A stretch of 9,210 nt of DNA. Origin: Actinomycetota bacterium. GTDB lineage: Bacteria; Actinomycetota; Actinomycetes; S36-B12. The notes under the pieces are model-generated. The model was not told where the DNA came from, searched no databases, and worked only from the letters and a program-made list of their open reading frames with translations. Shown piece after piece: positions 1 to 7,934 of the stretch. Made by a program: the position numbers and the translations under genes. Where the stretch lies: NCBI GenBank assembly GCA_010029945.1, contig RGQW01000060.1, positions 1-9,210 of the forward strand. The letters are read 5' to 3'. How positions within the stretch are numbered: the stretch's first letter is position 1; every line of letters starts with the position of its first letter.

Positions 1-1
1 C

Positions 2-3000
2 TTGTCGCGGACGCACGCCCCCGAGGTCGATGCTGGCCAGCGGGCGGTGATTGATCACCGTGACGGGCCGCTCCTGGTTCTCGCGGGCCCCGGTACCGGC
101 AAAACAACCACAATCGTCGAATCTGTTGTGGGGCGCCTGGAGGCAGGGCAGTCCGCAGAGGAAGTCCTGGTGCTGACCTTTGGTCGGCGCGCGGCCGGCG
201 AGGTTCGGGACCGGATCGCAGCGCGCATCGGTGGTGGCCTGCTCCCCACGGTCGCCACCTTCCATTCGTTCGCCTATGGCCTGGTTCGTGCGCACGCCGG
301 CGCTGAGCAGTACGTCGATCCGCCGCGCTTGTTGTCCGGAGCCGAGGAGGATCTGCGGATCCGCGAATTGATCATGGGGAGCCTGGAAGACGGCACCATC
401 GCCTGGCCGCAGGATCTGCAGGAAGCCATCGCTACGGAGGGTTTCGCCGCCGAGGTGCGGGCCCTCGTCGCACGCATGCGCGAGCGAGACATCACTCCTG
501 CCCGGCTACGGGCACTGGCAGCGGAGCACGCTCGTCCGGAGTGGAACGCCGTCGCGGATATCGCGGAGCAGGAAGAGGACGTGATGGTCCTTCACAACGT
601 CATGGACTACGCCGAGTTGATGCGCAGAGCCGTGCTCCTAGCCGGCGATGAGTCGGTGCACCGGCAACTTCACGAGCGCATCACTGCGGTCTACGTCGAC
701 GAGTTCCAAGACACCGACCCTCTTCAGGTCGAGTTTCTGCGTCGCATAGCAGGGCCGGGATGCTCGGTGGTGGCTGTTGGTGACCCGGATCAGGCGATCT
801 ACGCGTTCCGCGGAGCCCAGGTGCAGGGATTCCTCGACTTCCCGGACACGTTTCGACAGCCGGGGGGACAACCCGCGCCGGTGATCGCGCTGCGCACCGT
901 GCGCCGCTACGGATCGGTGATCGCCGACGCGGCCCGGGCTGCCCTGGCACCACGAACGCTCGGCACCCTGCCGGTCGATGCGCAGCGCGACCATCGCAGT
1001 CCGGAATTTGTCGACCACGACCCGTCGATGCAGGGGTCCGTCCGCGTCCTGTCGTGTCCCACGCATTCCTCCCGTGACGCACACATCGCCGAACAGATTC
1101 GCTCGGCCCACGTGCACGACCGCCTTGCGTGGCAGGACATGGCGGTTCTGGTTCGATCCGCGGACGATCTCGCGGGTGTTGAGCGCGCCTTGTCGGTGGC
1201 CGGAGTTCCTGCGTCCATCACCGCCGACGAGTTGCCGCTGCACGAGGAGCCGGCGGTTGCGGTGCTGCTCACCCTCATCGAGATCGCCGCTCGGCCTCGA
1301 ACAGCGACTCCCGAGCGGATCGAGGATTTGTTGCTCGGCCCCATCGGTCGTATGGATGTTTCGGACCTTCGACGATTGGGCAGGGCGCTGCGCGCGCAGC
1401 GTCGCGACGCGGGCGAGCCTGTGCTGCCGGCGCGAGAGCTCGTCGCGGACCTTGTGCTTGGTCGTGACGCCCCGCCCGCCGGCATCGATTCAGCCTCCGC
1501 TCTTGCGGCGAGCGTCGATCGAGTGCGAGACGTTCTCGCTGCAGTGCGTGAAGGCGTTTCCGGTGGGGCATCGATTGGTGAGGTGCTGTGGGTCGCCTGG
1601 ACCGGCGGCTCGAGTCCGCACGGCTGGCCGGAGCGTCTGCGCGCCGCGGCGCTGGGTGGCTCGGCGAGCGCCCACCACGATCTCGATGCTGTCATAGCGC
1701 TGTTCGCTTCAGCCGAGCGTTTGAGTGAGCGCTACCGCGGCGTCTATGCGGTCACCACGTTTCTCGACACGTTGCGCGATCAGGCCATCGCGTCGGAGTC
1801 GATCACCGAGTCCTCCCACGCCCGAGTGGAGCGAGAGTCCATGGTCCAGATCATGACCGTGCACCGGGCCAAGGGGCTGGAATGGAAACGGGTGTGGATC
1901 ACCGGACTCGAAGAAGGTCGGTGGCCGAACGTGCAACCCCGCGGATCCTTACTCGGGGTCGAGGAACTCGCCTCGGCAGATCGGGTGGCCCCGGATCTGA
2001 TGCGCGAGGAGCGCAACCTGCTTTTCGTGGCGATGACCCGTGCCCGCGAGCAGGTCACCCTGCTCCCTGTCGACTCGGCAGACGAGGGAGCAGATCGACC
2101 GAGTCGGTTCATCGCCGACGTGATCGGGACGAATCTCACTAACCCACGCCACGACGACAACCCACGCCACAACGACGAGGGTCACTCGCCGGGGATAACC
2201 GTCGAAGCCCTGCCGCACCGCGGTGACGTGATCACTAGTTGGAGCCAACTGGTGGTCGATTGCCGGCGCGCGTTGATGGACACCGACAGCTCGGCCGACA
2301 CGCGACGGCACGCAGCATCGCTCCTGGCTCGCATCGCCACCCTTCGTGACCGATCGGGCGCGCCGGTGATCCCTTCCGCGGATCCGGCCAACTGGTGGGG
2401 CATGAACGACGTCAGCGAGGGGCCTCGTCCGCTGCGGGCCCCCGATGAGCCCATTGCGCTGTCCGGATCCTCGTTGGATGCGATCCGGCAGTGCTCGATG
2501 AAGTGGTTCCTCGACCACGAAGCGCACGCCGATGTTGTTCGCTCGAGCGCGACGGCATTCGGGAGCATCGTGCACGCGATTGCCGACCACGTCGCGCGCG
2601 GAGAGATCCCCGAAGACCTGCGCTCCATGGAGGCTTTTGTTGATCGGGTGTGGAGCGAGGTCGACTTCGACGCACCGTGGCGTTCGGTGTCCGAACGAAC
2701 CGAAGCCCGTCACGCCCTCGAGCGATTCCTGATCTATCACCAGGCGCGTGAGAGAACCTTCCTTGACAGTGAGCGCTACATCGAATCTGATCTTGACGTC
2801 CCCAGCCCCGGAGGAACCCCGGAGTCGGTGCACCTGCGGGGCTACCTCGATCGCATCGAAGAAGACGATGATGGTCGACTGGTAGCGATCGACTTCAAGA
2901 CATCCTCGTCGAGTCCCACGAAGAAGGAGACACAAGAACACGGTCAATTGGGGGTGTATCAACTCCTGCTGCGCGACGCGTACGAGGCAGGGGACGGCGC

Positions 3001-3355
3001 CCATCACGACGTGGGCGGCGCTGCACTTGTTCAGCTGCGCATGAACGCGGGCGCGAAGGATCCAGGGCCGAAACAGCAGATGCAGTTGCCGCTGACCACC
3101 GAAGCCGCCGATGACCCTCGTGGGCTGGACGGGCCGGGCGGGCTGGACGAACTCAGCGGTGTGACGTGGATCGAGCGCGCTCTTGGCGAGGCCGCGAACA
3201 CCGTTCGGCGTGAACGCATCGAGGCGCGGCCTGGCAAACACTGCACGTTCTGTGACTTCGCTGGTCTGTGCCCGGCCAAGACGCCCGAGGTATCTGTCAT
3301 CGATTTAGTGGGGGATATCAACGACGTTTTGGACGTTGGCGGTGACGACGAGTGA
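2..3355 (+). CDS. adnA: AdnA, Fe-S helicase-nuclease subunit of the AdnAB DSB-resection complex (5' end probably truncated)
   Basis: Cytoplasmic subunit of the heterodimer that unwinds and resects double-strand breaks for recombination. Residues are numbered from the TTG at 2. The UvrD/PcrA motor is complete: Walker A AGPGTGKTT (28-36), motif II VDEFQD (232-237), motif III GDPDQAIYAFRG (260-271), motif V with H621, K624 and E627, and motif VI with R680. A linker (about 705-745) leads to a RecB-type nuclease with H858, D950, the DFK triad (D964, K966) and Q982/Y986, so it looks active. C831 plus C1081, C1084 and C1090 match the Fe-S cluster of AddB-type nucleases. In the mycobacterial enzyme the Fe-S subunit is AdnA, whose nuclease cuts the 5' strand; this fixes the assignment. 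Only about 27 residues precede Walker A and the frame touches the window edge, so some N-terminal residues are probably missing. The stop overlaps the adnB start (GTGA), implying an operon with coupled translation. Confidence 0.95.
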   Translation: MSRTHAPEVDAGQRAVIDHRDGPLLVLAGPGTGKTTTIVESVVGRLEAGQSAEEVLVLTFGRRAAGEVRDRIAARIGGGLLPTVATFHSFAYGLVRAHAGAEQYVDPPRLLSGAEEDLRIRELIMGSLEDGTIAWPQDLQEAIATEGFAAEVRALVARMRERDITPARLRALAAEHARPEWNAVADIAEQEEDVMVLHNVMDYAELMRRAVLLAGDESVHRQLHERITAVYVDEFQDTDPLQVEFLRRIAGPGCSVVAVGDPDQAIYAFRGAQVQGFLDFPDTFRQPGGQPAPVIALRTVRRYGSVIADAARAALAPRTLGTLPVDAQRDHRSPEFVDHDPSMQGSVRVLSCPTHSSRDAHIAEQIRSAHVHDRLAWQDMAVLVRSADDLAGVERALSVAGVPASITADELPLHEEPAVAVLLTLIEIAARPRTATPERIEDLLLGPIGRMDVSDLRRLGRALRAQRRDAGEPVLPARELVADLVLGRDAPPAGIDSASALAASVDRVRDVLAAVREGVSGGASIGEVLWVAWTGGSSPHGWPERLRAAALGGSASAHHDLDAVIALFASAERLSERYRGVYAVTTFLDTLRDQAIASESITESSHARVERESMVQIMTVHRAKGLEWKRVWITGLEEGRWPNVQPRGSLLGVEELASADRVAPDLMREERNLLFVAMTRAREQVTLLPVDSADEGADRPSRFIADVIGTNLTNPRHDDNPRHNDEGHSPGITVEALPHRGDVITSWSQLVVDCRRALMDTDSSADTRRHAASLLARIATLRDRSGAPVIPSADPANWWGMNDVSEGPRPLRAPDEPIALSGSSLDAIRQCSMKWFLDHEAHADVVRSSATAFGSIVHAIADHVARGEIPEDLRSMEAFVDRVWSEVDFDAPWRSVSERTEARHALERFLIYHQARERTFLDSERYIESDLDVPSPGGTPESVHLRGYLDRIEEDDDGRLVAIDFKTSSSSPTKKETQEHGQLGVYQLLLRDAYEAGDGAHHDVGGAALVQLRMNAGAKDPGPKQQMQLPLTTEAADDPRGLDGPGGLDELSGVTWIERALGEAANTVRRERIEARPGKHCTFCDFAGLCPAKTPEVSVIDLVGDINDVLDVGGDDE
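2141..2176 (+). repeat. Two-copy 18-bp in-frame tandem repeat in the adnA inter-domain linker
   Basis: Units 2141-2158 and 2159-2176 differ at one base and encode NPRHDD followed by NPRHND. They lie just after the last motor motifs, in the hydrophilic segment joining the helicase and nuclease modules. The unit length keeps the frame, so it looks like a tolerated linker expansion. Confidence 0.85.
3341..3345 (+). promoter_or_regulatory. Shine-Dalgarno for adnB
   Basis: GGTGA matches the 3' half of the GGAGGTGA consensus and sits 6 nt before the GTG at 3352, inside the end of adnA. An in-frame TGA at 3343-3345 bars any earlier adnB start. The later in-frame GTGs at 3367, 3382 and 3397 have no comparable motif at the right distance, so this site favours 3352. 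Confidence 0.5.
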
Positions 3356-3396
3356 GCGGCGACAACGTGAGCGGCGACAACGTGAGCGACAAGAAC
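3352..3396 (+). repeat. Three-unit 15-bp tandem repeat carrying the adnB start codon
   Basis: Units 3352-3366 and 3367-3381 are identical (GTGAGCGGCGACAAC). Unit 3382-3396 is a diverged copy (GTGAGCGACAAGAAC), followed by another GTGA at 3397. Each unit begins with an in-frame GTG, so the repeat multiplies possible start codons and encodes an N-terminal run of MSGDN/VSGDN/VSDKN. Confidence 0.9.
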
Positions 3397-6300
3397 GTGA
3401 ATAGCGCCTCGGCGAATCACGGCTTGCCTTCGGACATGGACCGAGGCGGGCTCGATGCGGTCCTCGGTTTCCACCTGAGCGATAGCCAGTGGGAAGCCGT
3501 CAGCGCGCCGCTTGCTCCAGGAGTGATCGTCGCGGGGGCTGGCACCGGAAAGACGACGTCAATGTCGGCGCGCGTGGCCTATCTCAGCGCGATCGGTGCG
3601 GTGGATCCCGATCGCGTCCTGGGTCTGACGTTCACGAACAAGGCTGCGTCCGCACTCGTTGCGGCCATCCGGTCACAAGTTGCCTCCGTCGGCTTTGCCG
3701 AGGCGGAGCCTTCGGTCTTCACCTACAACGCGTTCGCCGCGCGGGTGGTGACGGACTACGGATTGCGCATCGGTCACGAGCCCAAAGCCACGTTGTTGAC
3801 AGACGGTCTTCGCTACCAACATGCCTATCGAATGGTGTGTTCACTTCATGACGACGAGGTGGGTGAGGGTCTGGCTCGGATGGGTCGCCGCCCGATGGAT
3901 GTCACTGATCTCATGCTCCGCCTCGATAGCGAATTGAGTGAACTCGCTATCGAGCCCCACCGCGTCGTCGAACACGATCGCGCACTGATCGCGCAGCTCG
4001 ATGTTCTCGGTTCCGGGCGCGGAATAGCACGGGAGATCGCCGAGAAGGCGCAGGACCGAATGATGCTCGCCGCACTCATCGAGCGGTGGCGCGAGTACAA
4101 GACCACCCACGATCTGTGGGAATACATCGATCAGGTCCGGCTCGCTCAACGCATCGTCGACCAATTCCCCGACACCATCAGCGACATCCGCTCCCGCTTG
4201 GACATCGTGTTGTTGGACGAGTACCAAGACACATCCATCGCGCAACGACAGTTACTGCAGACGTTGTTCGGGGAAGGATTTCCCGTCACCGCCGTGGGCG
4301 ATCCGTGTCAGGCTATCTACTCCTGGCGTGGCGCCAGCGTGGACAACATCGAGTCCTTCCCGCAGCATTTTCCGCGCACCGACCAGCGCCCCGCCTCGCG
4401 GTATTCGCTCGCCGAGAACCGGCGCTCCGGACCGGCTGTCCTGCATGTGGCCAACGAGATCTCCACAGAGCTGCGCGCCGAACACGCAGGAGCCGATCCG
4501 CTGATACCCCCCAGCGACGCTTCACCGGCGCGGGTGGACGTCGGATTGTTCGACACCATCGAGACTGAGGTGGAGTTCCTCGTCACGCAGGTGAGTGAGG
4601 TCCACGCCGCAGTCGAGAAGCGACGGGCATCGGCTGGCGGAACTGATGAGTCGATCGCGGTCTTGTGCACAACGGGGAAGAACATCCGGCGCGTAGATCG
4701 AGCGCTGCGAGCGCGGGGGATTCCTACCCGGGTGACCGGAGCGGCTGCCCTGCTGGCAGATCCTGCGGTCGCTGACACGCGGGCGCTGCTCGAAGTGGTG
4801 CACGAGCCGACAGCGAACACATCGCTGGTGCGCCTGTTGGCAGGGGCCCGCTGGCGGGTGGGCGCTCGGGACCTCGCGGTGTTGGGTGAGCGCGCGTACG
4901 CGCTCGCCGGTGGGCATGGTCGACGCGACACCGACTCCATCGATGACGATCTCAACGATGCCGTTGCCGGGAGCGACGCGGTTGATGTGACCGCGCTTGC
5001 CGACGCGCTCAGCGATCCCGGGCCGACCGAGCACTACTCACCACGCGCCATCGAAGCGTTCGCGGAGGTGTCGGACTTGGTGACGCGGATGCGTGCGCAC
5101 ACCAGCGAGCCGATCAGCGATTTCATCGCCCGCGCTGTTCGTGAACTCGGAGTTGACGTTGAGGCCGCACTCGCCGACCCGAGTGGAACATCGACCTCGG
5201 CGCTTGACGACTTCCACGCTCTGGCTGCGTCCGTAACGGAAATCGACGGCCGCGTGAGCCTGGGAGGGTTTCTCACGTGGCTGCGTGACGCCGAACGATT
5301 CAACGTCACCATTTCCCACACCCGACCGCGGGTCCCGGGGGCCGTCGAGTTGATGACCGTATTCGCCGCCAAGGGGCTGGAGTTCACCCACGTGTTCGTC
5401 CCGTTCGTCTCGGAGAAGGCTTTCCCCGGGGGTAGGTCCCGGGGCCGCTGGCTCACTAGCCCGGGAGTGGTTCCGTGGCCGTTGCGACGCGATGTTCCCC
5501 CGCACCTCGCCGTCTTCCCCGACGCTGATGGGGAATCAATCAGTAAGCAAAGCGATAAGTACGCCGAGGATCTTCGCGCTCTGGAGGAGCGCAACAACGA
5601 GCGCCTCGCGTACGTCGCACTCACGCGTGCCGAGGAGTCACTGACCGTCACCGGGCATTGGTGGGGCGCCGGGCACAGCACCCCCCGCGGGCCGCATCGC
5701 TTCCTGCAGCAGATCCGAACCGCGGTCGAATCCGCTGATCCGGACCTGTGCCGGGTAGTGATGTGGGCGCCGGCGCCACCCGACGGCGCCGACAACCCGA
5801 TCACCGGTAGTGGGGGCGTGCCCTGGCCGCAGCCGGTCGTCCCTTCGTTGCGCGTAGAGCTGACGCAGGCTGCGGCGGCGGTGCAGGCCGCGAACACCAC
5901 CGAACCGATCGCCATGACCGAATCGCTGTCCCTGAATGAATCCAGTGGCGGTGGCGAAACCGCGGAGGAACAGCGGGTGCGCGTGTGGCATGAGACCTAC
6001 GAAGCCTTGATGGAGGATCACCGGCTCGACCAGGTCGACGAACACGTCGTTCGGCTCGGTGAGCACGTCGGTGCGACGACGTTCCTGCGCGCACTGCACG
6101 ATCCGGATGCCGTCGCCCTTGATCTGCTGCGGCCGATGCCGCGTCAACCGTCGCGGGCTGCCGCGCGGGGTGTCGCATGGCACGCGTGGGTCGAAACCAT
6201 GTTCGGCCAGCAGTCGCTGATGGCCGTCGATGATCTCCCCGGGGCCGCCGACGAAGACATCGTTTCGGACGAGCAGTTGGAGAAGTTGAAGAAGGCGTTC

Positions 6301-6615
6301 GCGAACACGCGGTACGCAGGGCGCGAGCCGGTAGGCGTCGAGCGTGGCTTCTCGGTGGTCCTCGGCGGCCGGGTTATCAACGGCCGTATCGACGCCGTCT
6401 TCGCCGAGGGAGACCGGTTTGAGGTAGTGGATTGGAAAACGGGAGGAACCGCATCAATCGACCCCCGCCAGTTGGCCATCTACCGTCTCGCGTGGGCCCA
6501 GATCGCAGGCGTCTCGTGGCGAGACGTCGATGCCGCGTTCGTGATGGTGGCGACAGGGGATGAGGTTCGCCCGGACACCGACGCGGAGGTCGAGTCCCTC
6601 CTCGCGCTCGACTAA
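3352..6615 (+). CDS. adnB: AdnB, motor-nuclease subunit of the AdnAB DSB-resection complex
   Basis: Partner of AdnA. In the mycobacterial complex the AdnB motor tracks the 3' strand and drives unwinding. Motor motifs: Walker A AGAGTGKTT (61-69), motif Ia GLTFTNKAA (91-99), motif II LDEYQDT (288-294), motif III GDPCQAIYSWRG (316-327), motif IV NRRSG (356-360), motif V TVFAAKGLEF (669-678) and motif VI ALTRAEE (756-762). Motif V has Phe671 where UvrD-family helicases have His. The C-terminal nuclease keeps GVAWHAWVE (H944, E948), D1014, the DWK triad (D1027, K1029) and Q1040/Y1044, and lacks Fe-S cysteines, as expected for AdnB. The length of 1,087 residues is usual for the family. The GTG start overlaps the adnA stop by 4 bp. 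The first 16 residues come from a short tandem repeat and look dispensable; the conserved part begins near residue 40. The gene ends 7 bp from a convergent gene with no room for a terminator between them. Confidence 0.96.
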   Translation: MSGDNVSGDNVSDKNVNSASANHGLPSDMDRGGLDAVLGFHLSDSQWEAVSAPLAPGVIVAGAGTGKTTSMSARVAYLSAIGAVDPDRVLGLTFTNKAASALVAAIRSQVASVGFAEAEPSVFTYNAFAARVVTDYGLRIGHEPKATLLTDGLRYQHAYRMVCSLHDDEVGEGLARMGRRPMDVTDLMLRLDSELSELAIEPHRVVEHDRALIAQLDVLGSGRGIAREIAEKAQDRMMLAALIERWREYKTTHDLWEYIDQVRLAQRIVDQFPDTISDIRSRLDIVLLDEYQDTSIAQRQLLQTLFGEGFPVTAVGDPCQAIYSWRGASVDNIESFPQHFPRTDQRPASRYSLAENRRSGPAVLHVANEISTELRAEHAGADPLIPPSDASPARVDVGLFDTIETEVEFLVTQVSEVHAAVEKRRASAGGTDESIAVLCTTGKNIRRVDRALRARGIPTRVTGAAALLADPAVADTRALLEVVHEPTANTSLVRLLAGARWRVGARDLAVLGERAYALAGGHGRRDTDSIDDDLNDAVAGSDAVDVTALADALSDPGPTEHYSPRAIEAFAEVSDLVTRMRAHTSEPISDFIARAVRELGVDVEAALADPSGTSTSALDDFHALAASVTEIDGRVSLGGFLTWLRDAERFNVTISHTRPRVPGAVELMTVFAAKGLEFTHVFVPFVSEKAFPGGRSRGRWLTSPGVVPWPLRRDVPPHLAVFPDADGESISKQSDKYAEDLRALEERNNERLAYVALTRAEESLTVTGHWWGAGHSTPRGPHRFLQQIRTAVESADPDLCRVVMWAPAPPDGADNPITGSGGVPWPQPVVPSLRVELTQAAAAVQAANTTEPIAMTESLSLNESSGGGETAEEQRVRVWHETYEALMEDHRLDQVDEHVVRLGEHVGATTFLRALHDPDAVALDLLRPMPRQPSRAAARGVAWHAWVETMFGQQSLMAVDDLPGAADEDIVSDEQLEKLKKAFANTRYAGREPVGVERGFSVVLGGRVINGRIDAVFAEGDRFEVVDWKTGGTASIDPRQLAIYRLAWAQIAGVSWRDVDAAFVMVATGDEVRPDTDAEVESLLALD

Positions 6616-6632
6616 CGCTCGACTAGCGCTCG
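6605..6632. repeat. 11-bp tandem repeat spanning the convergent stop codons of adnB and the acyltransferase gene
   Basis: The core CGCTCGACTA starts at 6605 and 6616, and a partial copy (CGCTCG) starts at 6627, giving a strict 11-bp period. The first copy holds the adnB TAA (6613-6615, +). The second holds the acyltransferase stop, CTA on the plus strand (6623-6625). The 7-bp gap between the two genes lies wholly within the repeat, and no terminator hairpin is visible. Confidence 0.85.
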
Positions 6633-7891
6633 TCAGTCTCCGGAATCGCCACCGGATCGATTGGCGCACCACGCGTGGGCTGTCCCTGCGTTGCACCCTC
6701 GATGATTTCCTCGCCCGCCTCCTCGGTGGGAGTGCGACGCGTGCCCACGAGACCTCGCATCCACTCACGGGCCGGCTCTTCGACCACCTTCCACATCAGC
6801 CATGCGATGACGAGGGCACCAACGATCAGCACCACGACCCCGGCGGCATACAACGCACCCGACTCGATCCCGGCAACGTTCATCCCCGCCCGCCACAACC
6901 CCATCCACACCAGGTGGGTCATGTAGAGGGAGTAGGAGACGAACCCACCGAGCACCAGCGTGCGGGTCGAGAGAGCCCGCGCCACACCCGAGCGAGCAAG
7001 AGCCAAGGCCCCGATCCACGCGACCAGCAGCGGTACGAGCGCGAGATGGAAATACGGCGGCAGGGGTTCTGCATCCGGGTTGACGGCGTTCGCCGGCGGT
7101 TGGGCCGCCGGAAGCCACGCGAGGAACACCGCCCCCGCAACGACTAGCGCGGGGAGTATGGCGGACAACCACGCGGCCGGGGTGTGTATGCGTTCGCGTT
7201 CCGACAGTCGCTGGACGATGAGGTAGGTCAGAGCTCCGGCGGTGAATTCCGTGGCGATGCGGTAGGTCGAACCCCAGTTGTTCGTGTAGTAGGGATCGGA
7301 CGTGCCCAATCCGTAACCCACCAGCGGTGCGAGGACCGCGAACCACGCGATCACCAAGACGAACGTTGGAACCTTCTTGTGCATCCTCCACAAGATCAGC
7401 ACCAGCACGGGGAACACGAGATAGGCAAGCCATTCCATCGACAACGACCATGCGACGAAATTCCACCCGCGTTCGGGGTTAGGTCCCCACTCTTGAATCA
7501 ACAGAAGGTTCTTGATGAAGTCGATCGGGTTCCACCAGTCACGATCGATGTCCTCACCCAGAATGCGGGCTTGCGCGAAAACCGCGAGGCCGGCAACGAC
7601 GAGCATCACTAGGTGCACCGGATAGATCCGGGCTAAGCGCAGCCACCAAAAGCGCAGCGTTGTGCTCCCGCGAATCGATGAACCCATGCGCGTGAGGTAG
7701 GTGTGGGTCAGGATGAAACCGGACAGCGCGAAGAACAGGTCTACGCCGAGGCGACCAACCCGCATGACGTCGCCCATGACCGGTATCGACAACAGGCCGA
7801 GAACGTTGAACGGCCCCTGCAAGTGGTAGGCGAACACCCAGAACGCGGCCACGAAGCGAATCCCCGTCAACTGGCGGATGAACACGCTCAC
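6623..7891 (-). CDS. Acyltransferase 3 (OafA/YrhL-like) integral membrane O-acyltransferase
   Basis: A 422-residue protein of the AT3 family, which transfers acyl groups, usually acetyl, to sugars of surface polysaccharides, lipids or secondary metabolites at the cytoplasmic membrane. Family signatures are the N-terminal LTGIRFVAAFWVFAYH (8-23, with the conserved Arg and His), GVDLFFALSGFIL (49-61), AWSLSMEWLAY (147-157, conserved Glu153), SYSLYMTHLVW (319-329) and a terminal WKVVEEPAREWM (367-378). I count about ten hydrophobic segments, then a charged tail (about 380-422). There is no SGNH domain, so this is the stand-alone form. The start is tightly bounded: an in-frame TAG lies at 7901-7903, four codons upstream, so only the GTG at 7891 or the one at codon 3 is plausible. 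It runs opposite to adnAB and nudC and takes the place of the channel gene found between them in mycobacteria. The acceptor cannot be read from sequence; a cell-envelope glycan is an inference. Confidence 0.92.
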   Translation of the reverse strand: MSVFIRQLTGIRFVAAFWVFAYHLQGPFNVLGLLSIPVMGDVMRVGRLGVDLFFALSGFILTHTYLTRMGSSIRGSTTLRFWWLRLARIYPVHLVMLVVAGLAVFAQARILGEDIDRDWWNPIDFIKNLLLIQEWGPNPERGWNFVAWSLSMEWLAYLVFPVLVLILWRMHKKVPTFVLVIAWFAVLAPLVGYGLGTSDPYYTNNWGSTYRIATEFTAGALTYLIVQRLSERERIHTPAAWLSAILPALVVAGAVFLAWLPAAQPPANAVNPDAEPLPPYFHLALVPLLVAWIGALALARSGVARALSTRTLVLGGFVSYSLYMTHLVWMGLWRAGMNVAGIESGALYAAGVVVLIVGALVIAWLMWKVVEEPAREWMRGLVGTRRTPTEEAGEEIIEGATQGQPTRGAPIDPVAIPETDER

Positions 7892-7897
7892 GCCGAC

Positions 7898-7907
7898 ACC
7901 CTAGGCT
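7898..7907. promoter_or_regulatory. Putative bidirectional promoter with overlapping -10 elements centred on CCTAGG
   Basis: The 43-bp gap between the divergent starts contains the palindrome CCTAGG (7900-7905). On the minus strand TAGGGT (7898-7903) fits the TANNNT -10 pattern and ends 6 nt before the acyltransferase GTG, the spacing seen for leaderless actinobacterial mRNAs. On the plus strand TAGGCT (7902-7907) fits the same pattern and would start a nudC message near 7914, leaving a short leader with the Shine-Dalgarno. No clear -35 is visible on either side. Confidence 0.4.
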
Positions 7908-7923
7908 CGCCTCCATCGTTAGT

Positions 7924-7929
7924 GGGGAG
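7924..7929 (+). promoter_or_regulatory. Shine-Dalgarno for nudC
   Basis: GGGGAG ends 5 nt before the GTG at 7935 and 11 nt before the alternative ATG at 7941, so it supports the GTG. An in-frame TAG at 7920-7922 excludes longer versions. Confidence 0.65.
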
Positions 7930-7934
7930 ATCTC

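Noticed and set aside
638..1243. A 201-codon minus-strand open frame
   Set aside because: It is antisense to AdnA motifs II-IV, which are fully conserved in the plus frame; it has no domain of its own.
3119..3160. Gly/Leu/Asp repeat in AdnA (GLDGPGGLDELSG)
   Set aside because: It is a short imperfect duplication in a loop near the C-terminal Fe-S cysteines; too degenerate to list as a repeat feature.
1949..3241. A 430-codon open frame on the minus strand
   Set aside because: It lies wholly antisense to the AdnA nuclease module, shows no recognisable domain, and is the kind of long frame that high-GC coding DNA gives on the opposite strand.
5034..5915. A 293-codon minus-strand open frame
   Set aside because: It is antisense to adnB across motifs V and VI, has an Arg/Ser/Ala-rich composition typical of shadow frames, and shows no motif.
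6616..6622. A bidirectional terminator between adnB and the acyltransferase gene
   Set aside because: Only 7 bp are available and the adjacent bases form a direct repeat, not a stable inverted repeat.
6560..7147. A 195-codon plus-strand open frame crossing the end of adnB
   Set aside because: It overlaps adnB out of frame and then runs antisense to the acyltransferase. Its Arg/His/Pro-rich sequence is a GC shadow.
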